Assembly: GCA_002341185.1 (NCBI GenBank)
Contig: DDNP01000018.1
Coordinates: forward strand, 29,294-59,261
Reading direction: 5' to 3'
Source of the DNA: Candidatus Neomicrothrix sp. UBA2517
GTDB lineage: Bacteria > Actinomycetota > Acidimicrobiia > Acidimicrobiales > UBA8592
DNA: 29,968 nt
Shown in pieces: positions 1 to 8,159 of the stretch (position 1 is the first letter of the stretch; the number at the start of each line of letters is the position of its first letter). The translations under genes were made by a program, and so were the position numbers. The notes under the pieces are model-generated. The model ran no database searches, was not told where the DNA came from, and was given only the letters and a program-made list of their open reading frames with translations.

Positions 1-690
1 GAATCGTTTTTTAATTTTCAAGAGGAACGGCCTATGGTCCGTTTGGGTGATAATGGACGTGAAATTGAGTGGCCTTCTAACAAAATTTGGGGCGCTAACT
101 GCGGCTCAGAAAGTCATGATTTGATTTTGCTATCTGGAATAGAACCGCATCTACGTTGGAAAACATTTTCAGAATCCTTAACGGAGATCGCACGACTCAT
201 GGATGTTGAAATGGTTATCACGATTGGAGCTATGGCAGGTATGGCTCCTCACACTCGCCCCTTAGGTGTAGTCGGAAGCGCCGCTAACCCTTCAATTGCG
301 GATCGTCTTGGTCTTGGAAAACCCTCATACGAAGGACCAACAGGCCTTGTCGGTGTGTTACACGACCACCTTGATAAAGAAGGAATTCCGATAATATCGT
401 TGCGTGTTTCCGTTCCTCATTATGTTCCTGGCCCTCCGAATCCGGAAGCTACTAGGTCACTTCTTTCACGATTAGAGTTGGTCACGGGGATTGAAACTTA
501 TCACGCTGAACTCAATAAAGCCGCCGAAGACTGGAGAAAGCGTATTCATACTGCGGTGATAAATGATTCTGAAATGTCGACTTATGTAGAGGAACTCGAA
601 AAGCGTGTTGACGAAAGTGAAATCATGCCTTCAGGTGATGATCTCGCTGCCGAGTTGGAGGCTTTTCTGCGGGACAAAAGAGCGGAGTAA
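1..690 (+). CDS. PAC2 family protein (proteasome assembly chaperone 2-like), 5' end cut by window edge
   Basis: The reading frame is open from base 1 with no upstream stop, so the ATG at position 34 is probably internal. The residues before it (ESFFNFQEERP) fit the conserved 'Y/F-D-F-Q-x-R-R-P-x-V-R-L' segment that PAC2 proteins carry before 'G-x-x-R-x-I-x-WP'. The WP pair, the 'ITIGAMAGMAPHTRP' strand and the 'SLRVSVPHYV' segment are typical of the actinobacterial family, whose members are usually near 300 residues; about 229 are present here. PAC2 proteins share a fold with eukaryotic proteasome assembly chaperones, but their bacterial role is not established. The C-terminal 60 residues are acidic and helical. 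The gene converges on the ROK kinase gene with only 4 bp between stops. The family call is fairly firm; the function is open. Confidence 0.82.
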   Translation, partial: ESFFNFQEERPMVRLGDNGREIEWPSNKIWGANCGSESHDLILLSGIEPHLRWKTFSESLTEIARLMDVEMVITIGAMAGMAPHTRPLGVVGSAANPSIADRLGLGKPSYEGPTGLVGVLHDHLDKEGIPIISLRVSVPHYVPGPPNPEATRSLLSRLELVTGIETYHAELNKAAEDWRKRIHTAVINDSEMSTYVEELEKRVDESEIMPSGDDLAAELEAFLRDKRAE

Positions 691-694
691 CTCC

Positions 695-1573
695 TCAGAG
701 TTCAGTCAGGATTCTTTTCCCCATTTTCCTCAACGCCACTGCTGCAGCTCCTATTAAAGGTCCTTGATCACCTAAAGCGCCTGGTTCAATTCGCGTCCCT
801 TTTGAGTGCTCAATTTTTGTTAGTTCATTAATCGTTTGTTGCGCCGATTCAAAAAAAATATCACCAAACCCAAACGCTACAGAACCTGAAACCACTGCTA
901 GTTGCAAATCAAGAAGATTTGCAACTGAAGCAACAGCCCTTCCTACAAAAACTCCAGTTTCATGTCGTATCTCTGAAGGAACTTCATGAGGTTCCATTCC
1001 ATAACGTCTGGATATACCTGATCCGGAAGCAGATCCTTCTAACAATCCGATTACTCCTAACGCGTCCTGCCCTGCATTTGGTTGGACGAAGATGTGACCG
1101 ATATGTCCGGCATTTCCTTCATTACCTTCAAGCAAATCACCGTTTAGGACTATCCCTCCTCCTATGCCAGTTGATACGACCATAGCTATAAAATTCGCTT
1201 GGCCTTTCGCAGCGCCCAACCATCCTTCAGCCAACGCTAGAGCTTTAGCATCATTGTCAATAAATGTTTGTATTCGTAAATCGCACTCTAACTTTAGACG
1301 TAACGGAAAATCTCTCCATTGAGGAATATTAAGAGGCGAAACACGATTATAGGTATCTTTCCCGGGGCCCCCGCAACCAATCCCAACTGCGACCGGTTGT
1401 GTATCCGACTCAGCAACTGTGTTTTGTGCAAGGTCTACTACTCGCTTATAGAGAGAATCTTCGGGTCCTTCCTGTGTGAGTAAACGGTTACGACTTAATA
1501 TCTCTCCATCAGAAGTAACTAAGGCTGCATCAATTTTTGTACCGCCTATATCTATGGCGAGTACTGTGTCCAT
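695..1573 (-). CDS. ROK family sugar kinase (glucokinase-like)
   Basis: This 292-residue protein is a cytoplasmic sugar kinase of the ROK family, phosphorylating glucose or an amino sugar with ATP. The phosphate loop DIGGTK is at residues 8-13, the catalytic aspartate is D108 in 'DNDAKAL', the second nucleotide motif STGIGGG is at 134-140, and the sugar-binding 'EGNAGHIGH' is at 152-160. The stretch where ROK proteins normally carry the zinc motif CxCGxxGCxE reads 'NAGQDALGVIGLLEG' (166-180) with no cysteine, so structural zinc is probably absent. It is the last gene of a minus-strand operon, starting 5 bp after the AAA ATPase stop. Substrate cannot be decided from sequence; glucose or N-acetyl hexosamine are both possible. 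Confidence 0.88.
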   Translation of the reverse strand: MDTVLAIDIGGTKIDAALVTSDGEILSRNRLLTQEGPEDSLYKRVVDLAQNTVAESDTQPVAVGIGCGGPGKDTYNRVSPLNIPQWRDFPLRLKLECDLRIQTFIDNDAKALALAEGWLGAAKGQANFIAMVVSTGIGGGIVLNGDLLEGNEGNAGHIGHIFVQPNAGQDALGVIGLLEGSASGSGISRRYGMEPHEVPSEIRHETGVFVGRAVASVANLLDLQLAVVSGSVAFGFGDIFFESAQQTINELTKIEHSKGTRIEPGALGDQGPLIGAAAVALRKMGKRILTEL

Positions 1574-1578
1574 AAACT

Positions 1579-3039
1579 TTATGCTCTCGCGCGATAGACG
1601 CCGGAATCTCCCATAGCTTCTTTATTGAGTAATTTACTGAGGTGGAGGCCTTCTAAAATAAACTCAATGCCGCTCGCAACAATTGACGCCGATTGTAGGT
1701 CTTCGTTGGTTAAACCAATGCTTTCAAGAACAGGTGTAAAAGCTGGGATATCTTTAAGCCATTGCAGGTATGTATCAGAGGCAACATCGTCACCGGCATT
1801 GATTACGGCCCCGTCAGTAAAAGCTTTGAGAATATCAGCGCAAAGTGTTTGGTCTGCTGTTGTTTTGAAGGCATCGAGTACGGATTGTTTTATAAGATAT
1901 TGAATAATTTCAATTTCTCTACCGTCATCAAGTGACTCAACTTCAATTTTGCCTGCGGTTGAAGCAATGAGAGCACTTAGATCACTTATTCGGGGGATGA
2001 CTTCAGTTTCACCGCTCAGCAACGTTCGCCGGACCGCACCAGCAATAAGTGCTTCATAATTTGCAACCGTAACACGAACAGATACACCTGACCGTTGATT
2101 AATATGGGAGCTCTCACGTGCTGCGTGAGTTACTGTAGCCACAACCAGTGCCATGAAGTCTGGAACGGTAACCGACAAGCCTGTTTGTGAGAAGACTTCA
2201 GCTTCTTGGATAGCAATATCTTTTTCAAGCTCTATTTCAAATGGGTAATGGGTTCGTAGTTGGCTACCAAAACGATCTTTGAGCGGAGTAATTATTCTTC
2301 CACGATTTGTGTAATCTTCTGGGTTTGCTGAAGCTACGAGAAGAATATCTAACGGCAAACGAATTTTATAACCACGAACTTGAACATCTCTTTCTTCCAA
2401 AACGTTGAGAAGGCCCACTTGTATTCGCTCGGATAAGTCAGGCAGTTCGTTGATAGCGAAAATACCTCTATTGGTTCTTGGAACTAATCCATAATGCAGT
2501 GTTAACTCGTCAGAAAGATAACGGCCTTCAGCTACTTTTATGGGATCAACTTCTCCTATAAGGTCAGCTATTGCAGTGTCTGGTGTTGCTAACTTTTCAC
2601 CAAATCGGTCAGTTCTATGTACCCAATCTATTGGCGTTGCATCTTTTTTTTCGTTAATTAAATCAATAGCGTATTTTGAAACTGGATTGTAGGGGTCATC
2701 ATTAATCTCCGAACCAGCAATGATCGGCATCCACTCATCTAAAAGCTCTGTTAGGCCCCGAATCATTCGAGTTTTTGCTTGACCCCGTTCTCCCAAAAAA
2801 ATAATGTCATGACCGGCTAGTAAAGCATTCTCCAGTTGCGGTATTACCGTATTCTCGTATCCGAGAACTCCAGGGAAAAGTTCATCTCCCCCTTGAATTC
2901 GTTTAATTGCGTTTTCCCGTATTTCTTCTTTGACTGTTCTAGAAATCCACCCTGATTTACGCAGTCTTCCCAAGGTTTGAGCTTGCTTCATGCTTGAACC
3001 GTAGCTGACATTTAAGGCGAGGACCGCATTGAACGTCAT
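1579..3039 (-). CDS. MoxR/Mg-chelatase-like AAA+ ATPase (Rv0958 type)
   Basis: An AAA+ ATPase of 486 residues in the MoxR/magnesium-chelatase clade, close in pattern to mycobacterial Rv0958, which sits beside purH. The Walker A motif GERGQAKT is at 83-90, Walker B 'GIFAINELPDL' at 192-202 with catalytic E198, sensor 1 in 'ASANPEDYTNRG' around N239, and an arginine-finger candidate in 'LKDRFG' near 256. It is almost certainly not a chlorophyll enzyme; relatives act with VWA-domain partners in metal insertion or protein remodelling. No VWA gene is adjacent here. M17 (in 'MKQAQTLGRLRKSG') is a credible alternative start because family similarity begins there, and neither ATG has a clear Shine-Dalgarno sequence. 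It lies 7 bp after the HD hydrolase gene and 5 bp before the ROK gene. Confidence 0.88.
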   Translation of the reverse strand: MTFNAVLALNVSYGSSMKQAQTLGRLRKSGWISRTVKEEIRENAIKRIQGGDELFPGVLGYENTVIPQLENALLAGHDIIFLGERGQAKTRMIRGLTELLDEWMPIIAGSEINDDPYNPVSKYAIDLINEKKDATPIDWVHRTDRFGEKLATPDTAIADLIGEVDPIKVAEGRYLSDELTLHYGLVPRTNRGIFAINELPDLSERIQVGLLNVLEERDVQVRGYKIRLPLDILLVASANPEDYTNRGRIITPLKDRFGSQLRTHYPFEIELEKDIAIQEAEVFSQTGLSVTVPDFMALVVATVTHAARESSHINQRSGVSVRVTVANYEALIAGAVRRTLLSGETEVIPRISDLSALIASTAGKIEVESLDDGREIEIIQYLIKQSVLDAFKTTADQTLCADILKAFTDGAVINAGDDVASDTYLQWLKDIPAFTPVLESIGLTNEDLQSASIVASGIEFILEGLHLSKLLNKEAMGDSGVYRARA

Positions 3040-3046
3040 CGCATTT

Positions 3047-3688
3047 CTATTTTTTTAAAAGTTCCGTTAGCTCAGTATGAATGTTTTCTCGAGCGCTTAG
3101 TTCAAACATGCTATGAAATGCTTCCGTCTGGTAAATATTTTCTTTCTCCATAATATTTTCAAGGAAGCTTACGCGCCCGGATGTATAGTCATCATCATTT
3201 AGATGCCAGTATTCTTTTCGTATATCTTCCGCATACTCCTGGTAAATATCGTGAACAGATCCAAGAACTGCTAGATCTAAATCATGAAAAAATTGCTCAG
3301 TTTCTTGAGTTGGTCGCCACTGATTGTAGTCAGCTGTTAGTTCAATTATTTTCTTAACTTCACCAGCATAAATAACGCCATGTTTGTCTAACCAATCGTG
3401 AGCTAGCAATGCACTCTTTTCCTCACTATCTCTAGACTGTGGTTCATAAATAGCGTCATGAAACCATATTGCGTACTCAAGCATGTCTTTGCTTTGCCCT
3501 GACAACGGCAATCCATCCAATAAATTCAGGCAGGCATATACGTGATCAATCGTGTGATAATGACGGTGGCTTTCCTCATAGGCGTTGACTAACTGATTGC
3601 CCATCGCCACCGCATCATTTATAGCAATCTGGTTTCGGTAACAAAGGTCAAACCAGCGGTGAGTTGGGTCAAAATTTTGTCCGTCCAT
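3047..3688 (-). CDS. Predicted metal-dependent HD-superfamily phosphohydrolase (COG4339 type)
   Basis: A 213-residue protein with the residue order of the small HD-superfamily hydrolases grouped as COG4339. R42-H43-Y44-H45 and H49 form the first ligand segment ('RHYHTIDHV'), H77-D78 is the HD doublet in 'AIWFHDAIYE', and 'HDLDLAVLG' (135-143) supplies the later aspartate. These residues would hold one or two divalent metals that hydrolyse a phosphoester. The natural substrate of this group is not known. It is the first gene of the minus-strand operon with the AAA ATPase and ROK kinase, with gaps of 7 and 5 bp, and is divergent from sdhC. There is no obvious Shine-Dalgarno before the ATG at 3688. 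Confidence 0.82.
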   Translation of the reverse strand: MDGQNFDPTHRWFDLCYRNQIAINDAVAMGNQLVNAYEESHRHYHTIDHVYACLNLLDGLPLSGQSKDMLEYAIWFHDAIYEPQSRDSEEKSALLAHDWLDKHGVIYAGEVKKIIELTADYNQWRPTQETEQFFHDLDLAVLGSVHDIYQEYAEDIRKEYWHLNDDDYTSGRVSFLENIMEKENIYQTEAFHSMFELSARENIHTELTELLKK

Positions 3689-3781
3689 AGAGAAATAGTA
3701 GTTCCATCATTTCTGTCGCGGGGAAAGTACAATAGATTTTTGACAAGTAAAAAAGGTCACACGGTTAGTCCATAAATCCTC

Positions 3782-3810
3782 ACTGCCGGTACGGTCAGTA
3801 TAGAGATAAT
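3782..3810 (+). promoter_or_regulatory. Candidate sdh promoter/operator: imperfect palindrome plus -10-like box
   Basis: The 154-bp gap between the HD hydrolase gene and sdhC holds an imperfect palindrome at 3782-3799 (ACTGCCGGTACGGTCAGT, 14 of 18 positions symmetric) and a -10-like GATAAT at 3805-3810. That would start transcription some 25 bases before the sdhC ATG at 3843. No good -35 sits 17 bp upstream, which would fit an activator- or repressor-controlled promoter. A separate TTGACA lies at 3740-3745 but has no convincing -10 partner. This rests on pattern only. Confidence 0.3.
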
Positions 3811-3826
3811 ACATCTAGCACATGCC

Positions 3827-3832
3827 AGGAGG
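3827..3832 (+). promoter_or_regulatory. Strong ribosome binding site AGGAGG setting the sdhC start
   Basis: A full AGGAGG lies 10 bases before the ATG at 3843 and downstream of the in-frame ATG at 3822. It therefore favours 3843 as the true sdhC start. Confidence 0.75.
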
Positions 3833-3842
3833 CGCAGACGTA

Positions 3843-4667
3843 ATGGCGCAGACAACAATACGGAAAGGTCCCGAACCTATTCGTAAGAAGCCAAAAGAAC
3901 TTCCATTCCCTTTAAACCTTTACCAAAGTGCTATTGGCAGGAAATGGGTGATGGCCGTGAGCGGTGTTGTCTTGCTCGGATTTGTTCTCACACACATGAT
4001 TGGGAATCTTCATCTGTATGAAGGACCTCTTGAAATCCACGAATATGCAGAAACACTGAGAAATCTCGGAACAGACATTGTCCCAAGAACATGGCTTCTG
4101 TGGGGTGTACGTTTATTACTTATCGCTGCTTTCGTCGTTCACATACACTCTGCCTACACCCTCAAAGAAATGGGCCGGAAAGCAAATACTCGGTCTAATT
4201 TCACTGACGGAAACAAGAAATATGCCTCTTCACAAGACTTCATCGCAGCAAATTATGCCAGCAGAACAATGCGATGGACGGGGCCAATTATTCTCCTGTA
4301 TCTCTTCTTCCATCTAGCTGACCTGACATGGGGTTGGTTTAGCAAAGACTGGGTTTTAGGAGACCCTTACAATAACGTTGTTCTTTCACTGGGCAATATC
4401 GGCGTTGCTGTAATCTACGTAGTCGCAAACATTGCTCTCGCAATTCACATTTATCATGGGACTTGGAGCCTTTTCCAAAGCCTTGGCATCAACAGTCCAA
4501 AGATTAATAAATCTCGACGCTCAATTGCTAAAGGGTTAGCAGGATTAATCCTAATTGGAAACTTAAGTTTTCCTATAGCAGTGACTGTTGGCCTAATTGA
4601 TCAAGATAACTGCGAGGCACCTTGTGGTATCACAGCATACGAAGCTGAGAAGGAGGCAAAAGAATGA
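3843..4667 (+). CDS. sdhC: Succinate dehydrogenase cytochrome b558 subunit
   Basis: The membrane anchor of complex II, 274 residues from the ATG at 3843 (an in-frame ATG at 3822 would add 7). It belongs to the b558 family (type B), in which one five-helix subunit carries two hemes and no SdhD is needed. Hydrophobic helices lie near 32-55, 84-108, 143-166, 181-207 and 229-251. Histidines at 51/57, 100/102, 157 and 202/205 are the candidates for the four axial heme ligands; which of each pair is used is inference. The soluble N-terminus is lysine- and proline-rich. The stop overlaps the sdhA start by 4 bp (ATGA), so the three sdh genes are coupled. Electrons from succinate would pass to quinone, probably menaquinone in an actinobacterium. 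Confidence 0.93.
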   Translation: MAQTTIRKGPEPIRKKPKELPFPLNLYQSAIGRKWVMAVSGVVLLGFVLTHMIGNLHLYEGPLEIHEYAETLRNLGTDIVPRTWLLWGVRLLLIAAFVVHIHSAYTLKEMGRKANTRSNFTDGNKKYASSQDFIAANYASRTMRWTGPIILLYLFFHLADLTWGWFSKDWVLGDPYNNVVLSLGNIGVAVIYVVANIALAIHIYHGTWSLFQSLGINSPKINKSRRSIAKGLAGLILIGNLSFPIAVTVGLIDQDNCEAPCGITAYEAEKEAKE

Positions 4668-6586
4668 TTGGTGAAATAAACTCTAAAATTCCTGAGGGGC
4701 CAATTGGAGACAAATGGTCGAGCCACAAGTTCAACATGAAACTCGTAAACCCTGCCAACAAGCGCAAGTTTGAAGTTATTGTTGTCGGGACTGGTTTAGC
4801 TGGTGCTTCTGCAGCGGCAACTCTTGGAGAATTGGGTTATAAAGTAAAGGCCTTCACATACCATGACAGCCCCAGAAGAGCGCACAGTATCGCCGCCCAA
4901 GGTGGTATTAATGGAGCTAAGAACTACCAGAACGATGGTGACTCTGTCTACAGATTGTTCTATGACACAGTGAAGGGTGGCGACTACCGCAGTAGAGAAG
5001 CGAACGTTCATAGATTGGCAGAAGTATCTCTGAACATTATTGATCAATGTGTCGGTCAAGGAGTTCCTTTCGCTCGAGAGTATGGAGGTCTGTTGGATAA
5101 CAGATCCTTTGGTGGAGCACAGGTAAGTCGGACATTCTATGCCCGCGGTCAAACAGGACAACAGCTACTACTAGGTGCTTACTCATCTCTTATGAGACAA
5201 GTTGGCGCTGGTTCTGTTGAAATGCATACAAGAACCGAAATGCTTGACTTAATAGTTCATGATGGGGCTGCCCGAGGAATTGTTGTCAGGGACCTAATCA
5301 CTGGAGATGTTAAAAGTCACACCGCTCACGCTGTCGTGCTCGCTACTGGTGGTTATGGAAATATTTACTACCTTTCAACCAATGCTATGGCCTGTAACGT
5401 CACAGCAGGGTGGAGAGCTCATCGTCGAGGGGCATTGTTTGCCAACCCTTGCTACACACAAATTCACCCCACATGCATACCAGCAAGTGATGAATTCCAA
5501 TCAAAGTTGACTCTGATGTCTGAGTCTTTGAGAAATGACGGGCGTATATGGGTTCCCCGTAGCCATGATGAAGCCCGAACCGTCTCCGATATCCCCGAAG
5601 ATCAACGGTATTACTACCTTGAAGAGAAATATCCTGCATTTGGGAACTTGGTTCCTCGAGATGTTGCATCCCGCAATGCGAAGACAGTCGTAGATCAAGG
5701 CTTAGGAGTAGGGCCACTCAAAAACGGTGTGTTCTTAGATTTCGCAGATGCCATAAAACGAGACGGCGAGGAAACCATTCGCTCACGATATGGAAACCTA
5801 TTCCAGATGTATGAGCGAATAACCGGCGAGGACCCGTACAAAACGCCGATGAGAATATATCCCGCTACACATTACACAATGGGTGGACTGTGGGTTGATT
5901 ACGAGTTGATGAGCAATGTGCCTGGACTTTTCGTAGTCGGAGAAGCAAACTTTTCCGATCATGGAGCAAACCGGTTAGGCGCATCTGCTTTAATGCAAGG
6001 CTTAGCAGATGGGTACTTCGTTCTTCCATACACAATAGGGAACTATCTAGCTCCACTCTTGGGAGAAAGCCCCCTCGACGAAAATGACCCTGCATGCTCA
6101 ACCGTTGTGAACGAAGTTGCTGAGCGGACACAAAAGTGGCTGGCCGTTAATGGAACTCGTTCTGTTGACTGGTTCCACAGGGAATTAGGTAAGTTAGTTT
6201 GGAATTTCATTGGAATGGAAAGAGATAAAAATGGCTTAGAAAAAGCTCTTTCAGAAATTCCATCTCTCCGTGAAGAATTTGAGAAAGATGTTCGCGTTCT
6301 TGGAACAGCAGATAATCTCAATACTTCGCTTGAAAAAGTTGGCAGAGTCGCTGACTTCTTTGAACTGGCAGAACTGAAAGCCCGAGATGCACTTGAGAGA
6401 AACGAATCTTGCGGTGGGCATTTCCGAACTGAAAGTCAAACACCTGAAGGCGAAGCATTAAGAGATGACGAAGACTACGCTCATGTGGCTGCATGGGAGT
6501 GGGGTGGTACCTCAAACTCGTCAATAAGGCATAAAGAAGAATTGACGTTTGATAATGTTCCGCTCACGCAACGGTCATACAAGTAG
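4664..6586 (+). CDS. sdhA: Succinate dehydrogenase flavoprotein subunit
   Basis: The catalytic subunit of complex II, 640 residues, oxidising succinate to fumarate at covalently bound FAD. The FAD-binding loop GTGLAGASAA is at 42-51. H74 in 'RRAHSIAAQGGING' is the histidine expected to carry FAD. The active-site arginine is most likely R332 in 'LVPRDVASR', and 'YPATHYTMGGLWVD' and 'DHGANRLGASAL' supply further substrate and flavin contacts. The N-terminal extension of about 35 residues and the overall length fit the non-classical SdhA that pairs with a b558-type SdhC. It begins by 4-bp overlap with sdhC and ends 9 bp before sdhB. Several long open frames on the opposite strand within it have no family similarity and are treated as shadows. 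Confidence 0.97.
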   Translation: MIGEINSKIPEGPIGDKWSSHKFNMKLVNPANKRKFEVIVVGTGLAGASAAATLGELGYKVKAFTYHDSPRRAHSIAAQGGINGAKNYQNDGDSVYRLFYDTVKGGDYRSREANVHRLAEVSLNIIDQCVGQGVPFAREYGGLLDNRSFGGAQVSRTFYARGQTGQQLLLGAYSSLMRQVGAGSVEMHTRTEMLDLIVHDGAARGIVVRDLITGDVKSHTAHAVVLATGGYGNIYYLSTNAMACNVTAGWRAHRRGALFANPCYTQIHPTCIPASDEFQSKLTLMSESLRNDGRIWVPRSHDEARTVSDIPEDQRYYYLEEKYPAFGNLVPRDVASRNAKTVVDQGLGVGPLKNGVFLDFADAIKRDGEETIRSRYGNLFQMYERITGEDPYKTPMRIYPATHYTMGGLWVDYELMSNVPGLFVVGEANFSDHGANRLGASALMQGLADGYFVLPYTIGNYLAPLLGESPLDENDPACSTVVNEVAERTQKWLAVNGTRSVDWFHRELGKLVWNFIGMERDKNGLEKALSEIPSLREEFEKDVRVLGTADNLNTSLEKVGRVADFFELAELKARDALERNESCGGHFRTESQTPEGEALRDDEDYAHVAAWEWGGTSNSSIRHKEELTFDNVPLTQRSYK

Positions 6587-6595
6587 GAGTTCCCC

Positions 6596-7372
6596 ATGGA
6601 AAACACAATGACACTAACACTGAAAGTATGGCGGCAAAACGGGCCTGAAGAAACAGGTCGTTTCGAAACATATGAAGTAGACCAAATCAGCCCAGATATG
6701 TCTTTCCTTGAGATGTTTGATGTTCTAAATGAAAATTTAATAAGCAGTGGTGAAGAACCAGTTGAAATAGCAAGTGATTGTCGTGAAGGAATTTGTGGCA
6801 CCTGCGGTTGCATGATCAATGGGAAAGCACACGGTCCAGAGAAAGCAACAGCTACATGTCAACTCCATATGAGAAAATTTAGTGACGGAGATACTATAAT
6901 TGTTGAGCCATGGCAAGCAGCCTCTTTCCCAGTGATCAAAGATTTAGTTGTTGATCGTTCGCCATTGGATCGGATAATTGAAGTTGGGGGTTACATAACA
7001 GTGCCAACAGGGTCAGCCCCTGATGCTAATTTAATCCCAGTGCCAAAGGACGCTGCCGACACCGCTTTCGATGCAGCTGCATGTATTGGCTGTGGCGCTT
7101 GCGTAGCTGCTTGCCCAAATTCAGCTGCCCAACTCTTTACCTCAGCGAAAGTTCAACACCTTAATCTTCTCCCTCAAGGACAACCGGAAAGATGGTCAAG
7201 AACTGAAGACATGGTTGAAACAATGGAAGAATATTTTGGCTCTTGCACCAACCACGGAGAATGCCATGAAGCATGTCCAAAAGAAATTCCTTTGGACTTC
7301 ATCGCCTATACAAATAGGGATTATGTAAAATCCAAGCGGAAAAACCGTAAGCTGCTCGGCCAAACTTCTTAA
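6596..7372 (+). CDS. sdhB: Succinate dehydrogenase iron-sulfur subunit
   Basis: The 258-residue electron-transfer subunit of complex II. Cysteines 62, 67, 70 and 88 ('CREGICGTCGC' and 'TATC') bind the 2Fe-2S cluster. 'CIGCGACVAACP' (163-174) and 'CHEACPKEIP' (223-232) with C217 bind the 4Fe-4S and 3Fe-4S clusters. The start ATG at 6596 follows TAGGAG (6584-6589) by 6 bp; an in-frame ATG at 6608 is possible but farther from it. It is the last gene of sdhCAB, and its stop is 29 bp from the convergent dienelactone-hydrolase gene. I see no good intrinsic terminator in that gap. Confidence 0.96.
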   Translation: MENTMTLTLKVWRQNGPEETGRFETYEVDQISPDMSFLEMFDVLNENLISSGEEPVEIASDCREGICGTCGCMINGKAHGPEKATATCQLHMRKFSDGDTIIVEPWQAASFPVIKDLVVDRSPLDRIIEVGGYITVPTGSAPDANLIPVPKDAADTAFDAAACIGCGACVAACPNSAAQLFTSAKVQHLNLLPQGQPERWSRTEDMVETMEEYFGSCTNHGECHEACPKEIPLDFIAYTNRDYVKSKRKNRKLLGQTS

Positions 7373-7401
7373 TTCCTAGTTCGCTAGAGCCCGGTCCTAT
7401 A

Positions 7402-8091
7402 TCAAATTTGGCTCAAAAGACTTAGAGTCCTCTTCCATGCGATTTCTGCAGCAGAAGAATCAAAGGTTCCTAAAGCATTCTCTTCGTTAGCAAAGGCATG
7501 CCCTGTGCCATCATAAATATGGAAAGTAACGTCATTGCCGTTCTCCTTTAATTGCTTTTCAAGTAACTGAATTGCCTCGGGAGGAAAGAAATCATCATGT
7601 GCAGCGAAATGACCCTCAACTTTCGCTGTTAAACCATCCCAATCTACTGAAGAATCTCCGAGAGGAGCCCCATAATACGGTGCCGCAACTCCCACACGTT
7701 CACCTTCTTGAGCTGAAATAAGCAATGACAGCATCCCTCCCATACAAAACCCAACTACGCCTACCTGTTCACTTGAGCATGCATCGTGTGCTAATAAGTA
7801 ATCTATAGCAGCTGACATATCTTGCGCTGCCCTATCGGGAGGCAGAGTCGTCATGAGTTCTCCGGCTTTATCCATTTCTGTATGCTGAGCAAAATCGCCA
7901 TGATATAAGTCTGGGGCAAGGGCAGTAAAACCCGCATCTGCAAGTTGGTCACAAACTCCTTTGATTTGTGGAACTAACCCCCACCACTCCTGCAAGACAA
8001 GAACCCCCGTTCCTTTACCTGACTTAGCTTCAGCAATATAACCAGCTGCTTGCATTCCGTTAACGGGAAAATTAACCATTTGTCTGCTCAT
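7402..8091 (-). CDS. Dienelactone hydrolase family protein
   Basis: An alpha/beta hydrolase of 229 residues in the dienelactone hydrolase family. The nucleophile is C116 in 'GFCMGGM', the acid is D166 or D167 in 'AAHDDFFPP', and the base is H198 in 'GTGHAF'. The conserved glutamate E35 lies in 'LQEWWGL', as in the classical enzyme. These enzymes open lactone or ester bonds, for example in chlorocatechol breakdown, but many homologues have other or unknown esters as substrate. I chose the ATG at 8091 because GGAG lies 4 bp before it; the upstream ATG at 8106 has no such site. It lies 68 bp downstream of the methyltransferase gene on the same strand and may be co-transcribed with the P450 unit. 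Confidence 0.88.
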   Translation of the reverse strand: MSRQMVNFPVNGMQAAGYIAEAKSGKGTGVLVLQEWWGLVPQIKGVCDQLADAGFTALAPDLYHGDFAQHTEMDKAGELMTTLPPDRAAQDMSAAIDYLLAHDACSSEQVGVVGFCMGGMLSLLISAQEGERVGVAAPYYGAPLGDSSVDWDGLTAKVEGHFAAHDDFFPPEAIQLLEKQLKENGNDVTFHIYDGTGHAFANEENALGTFDSSAAEIAWKRTLSLLSQI

Positions 8092-8159
8092 ATATCTCCA
8101 ATTCATAACAAGTTCGCTATCTCTACAATTAGTAAAGAGATTCCGTTATCGCAAATAAG

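Noticed and set aside
3822..3842. Upstream ATG as the sdhC start
   Set aside because: The full AGGAGG at 3827-3832 lies downstream of this ATG and correctly spaced for the ATG at 3843.
4796..6819. Several open frames on the minus strand inside sdhA and sdhB
   Set aside because: They overlap each other and the conserved sdh genes, have no recognisable domains and no spacing or ribosome sites; they are codon-bias shadows.
7376..7387. CTAG-TTCG-CTAG hairpin after sdhB
   Set aside because: Only a 4-bp stem and no following T-run, so it is not supported as a terminator.
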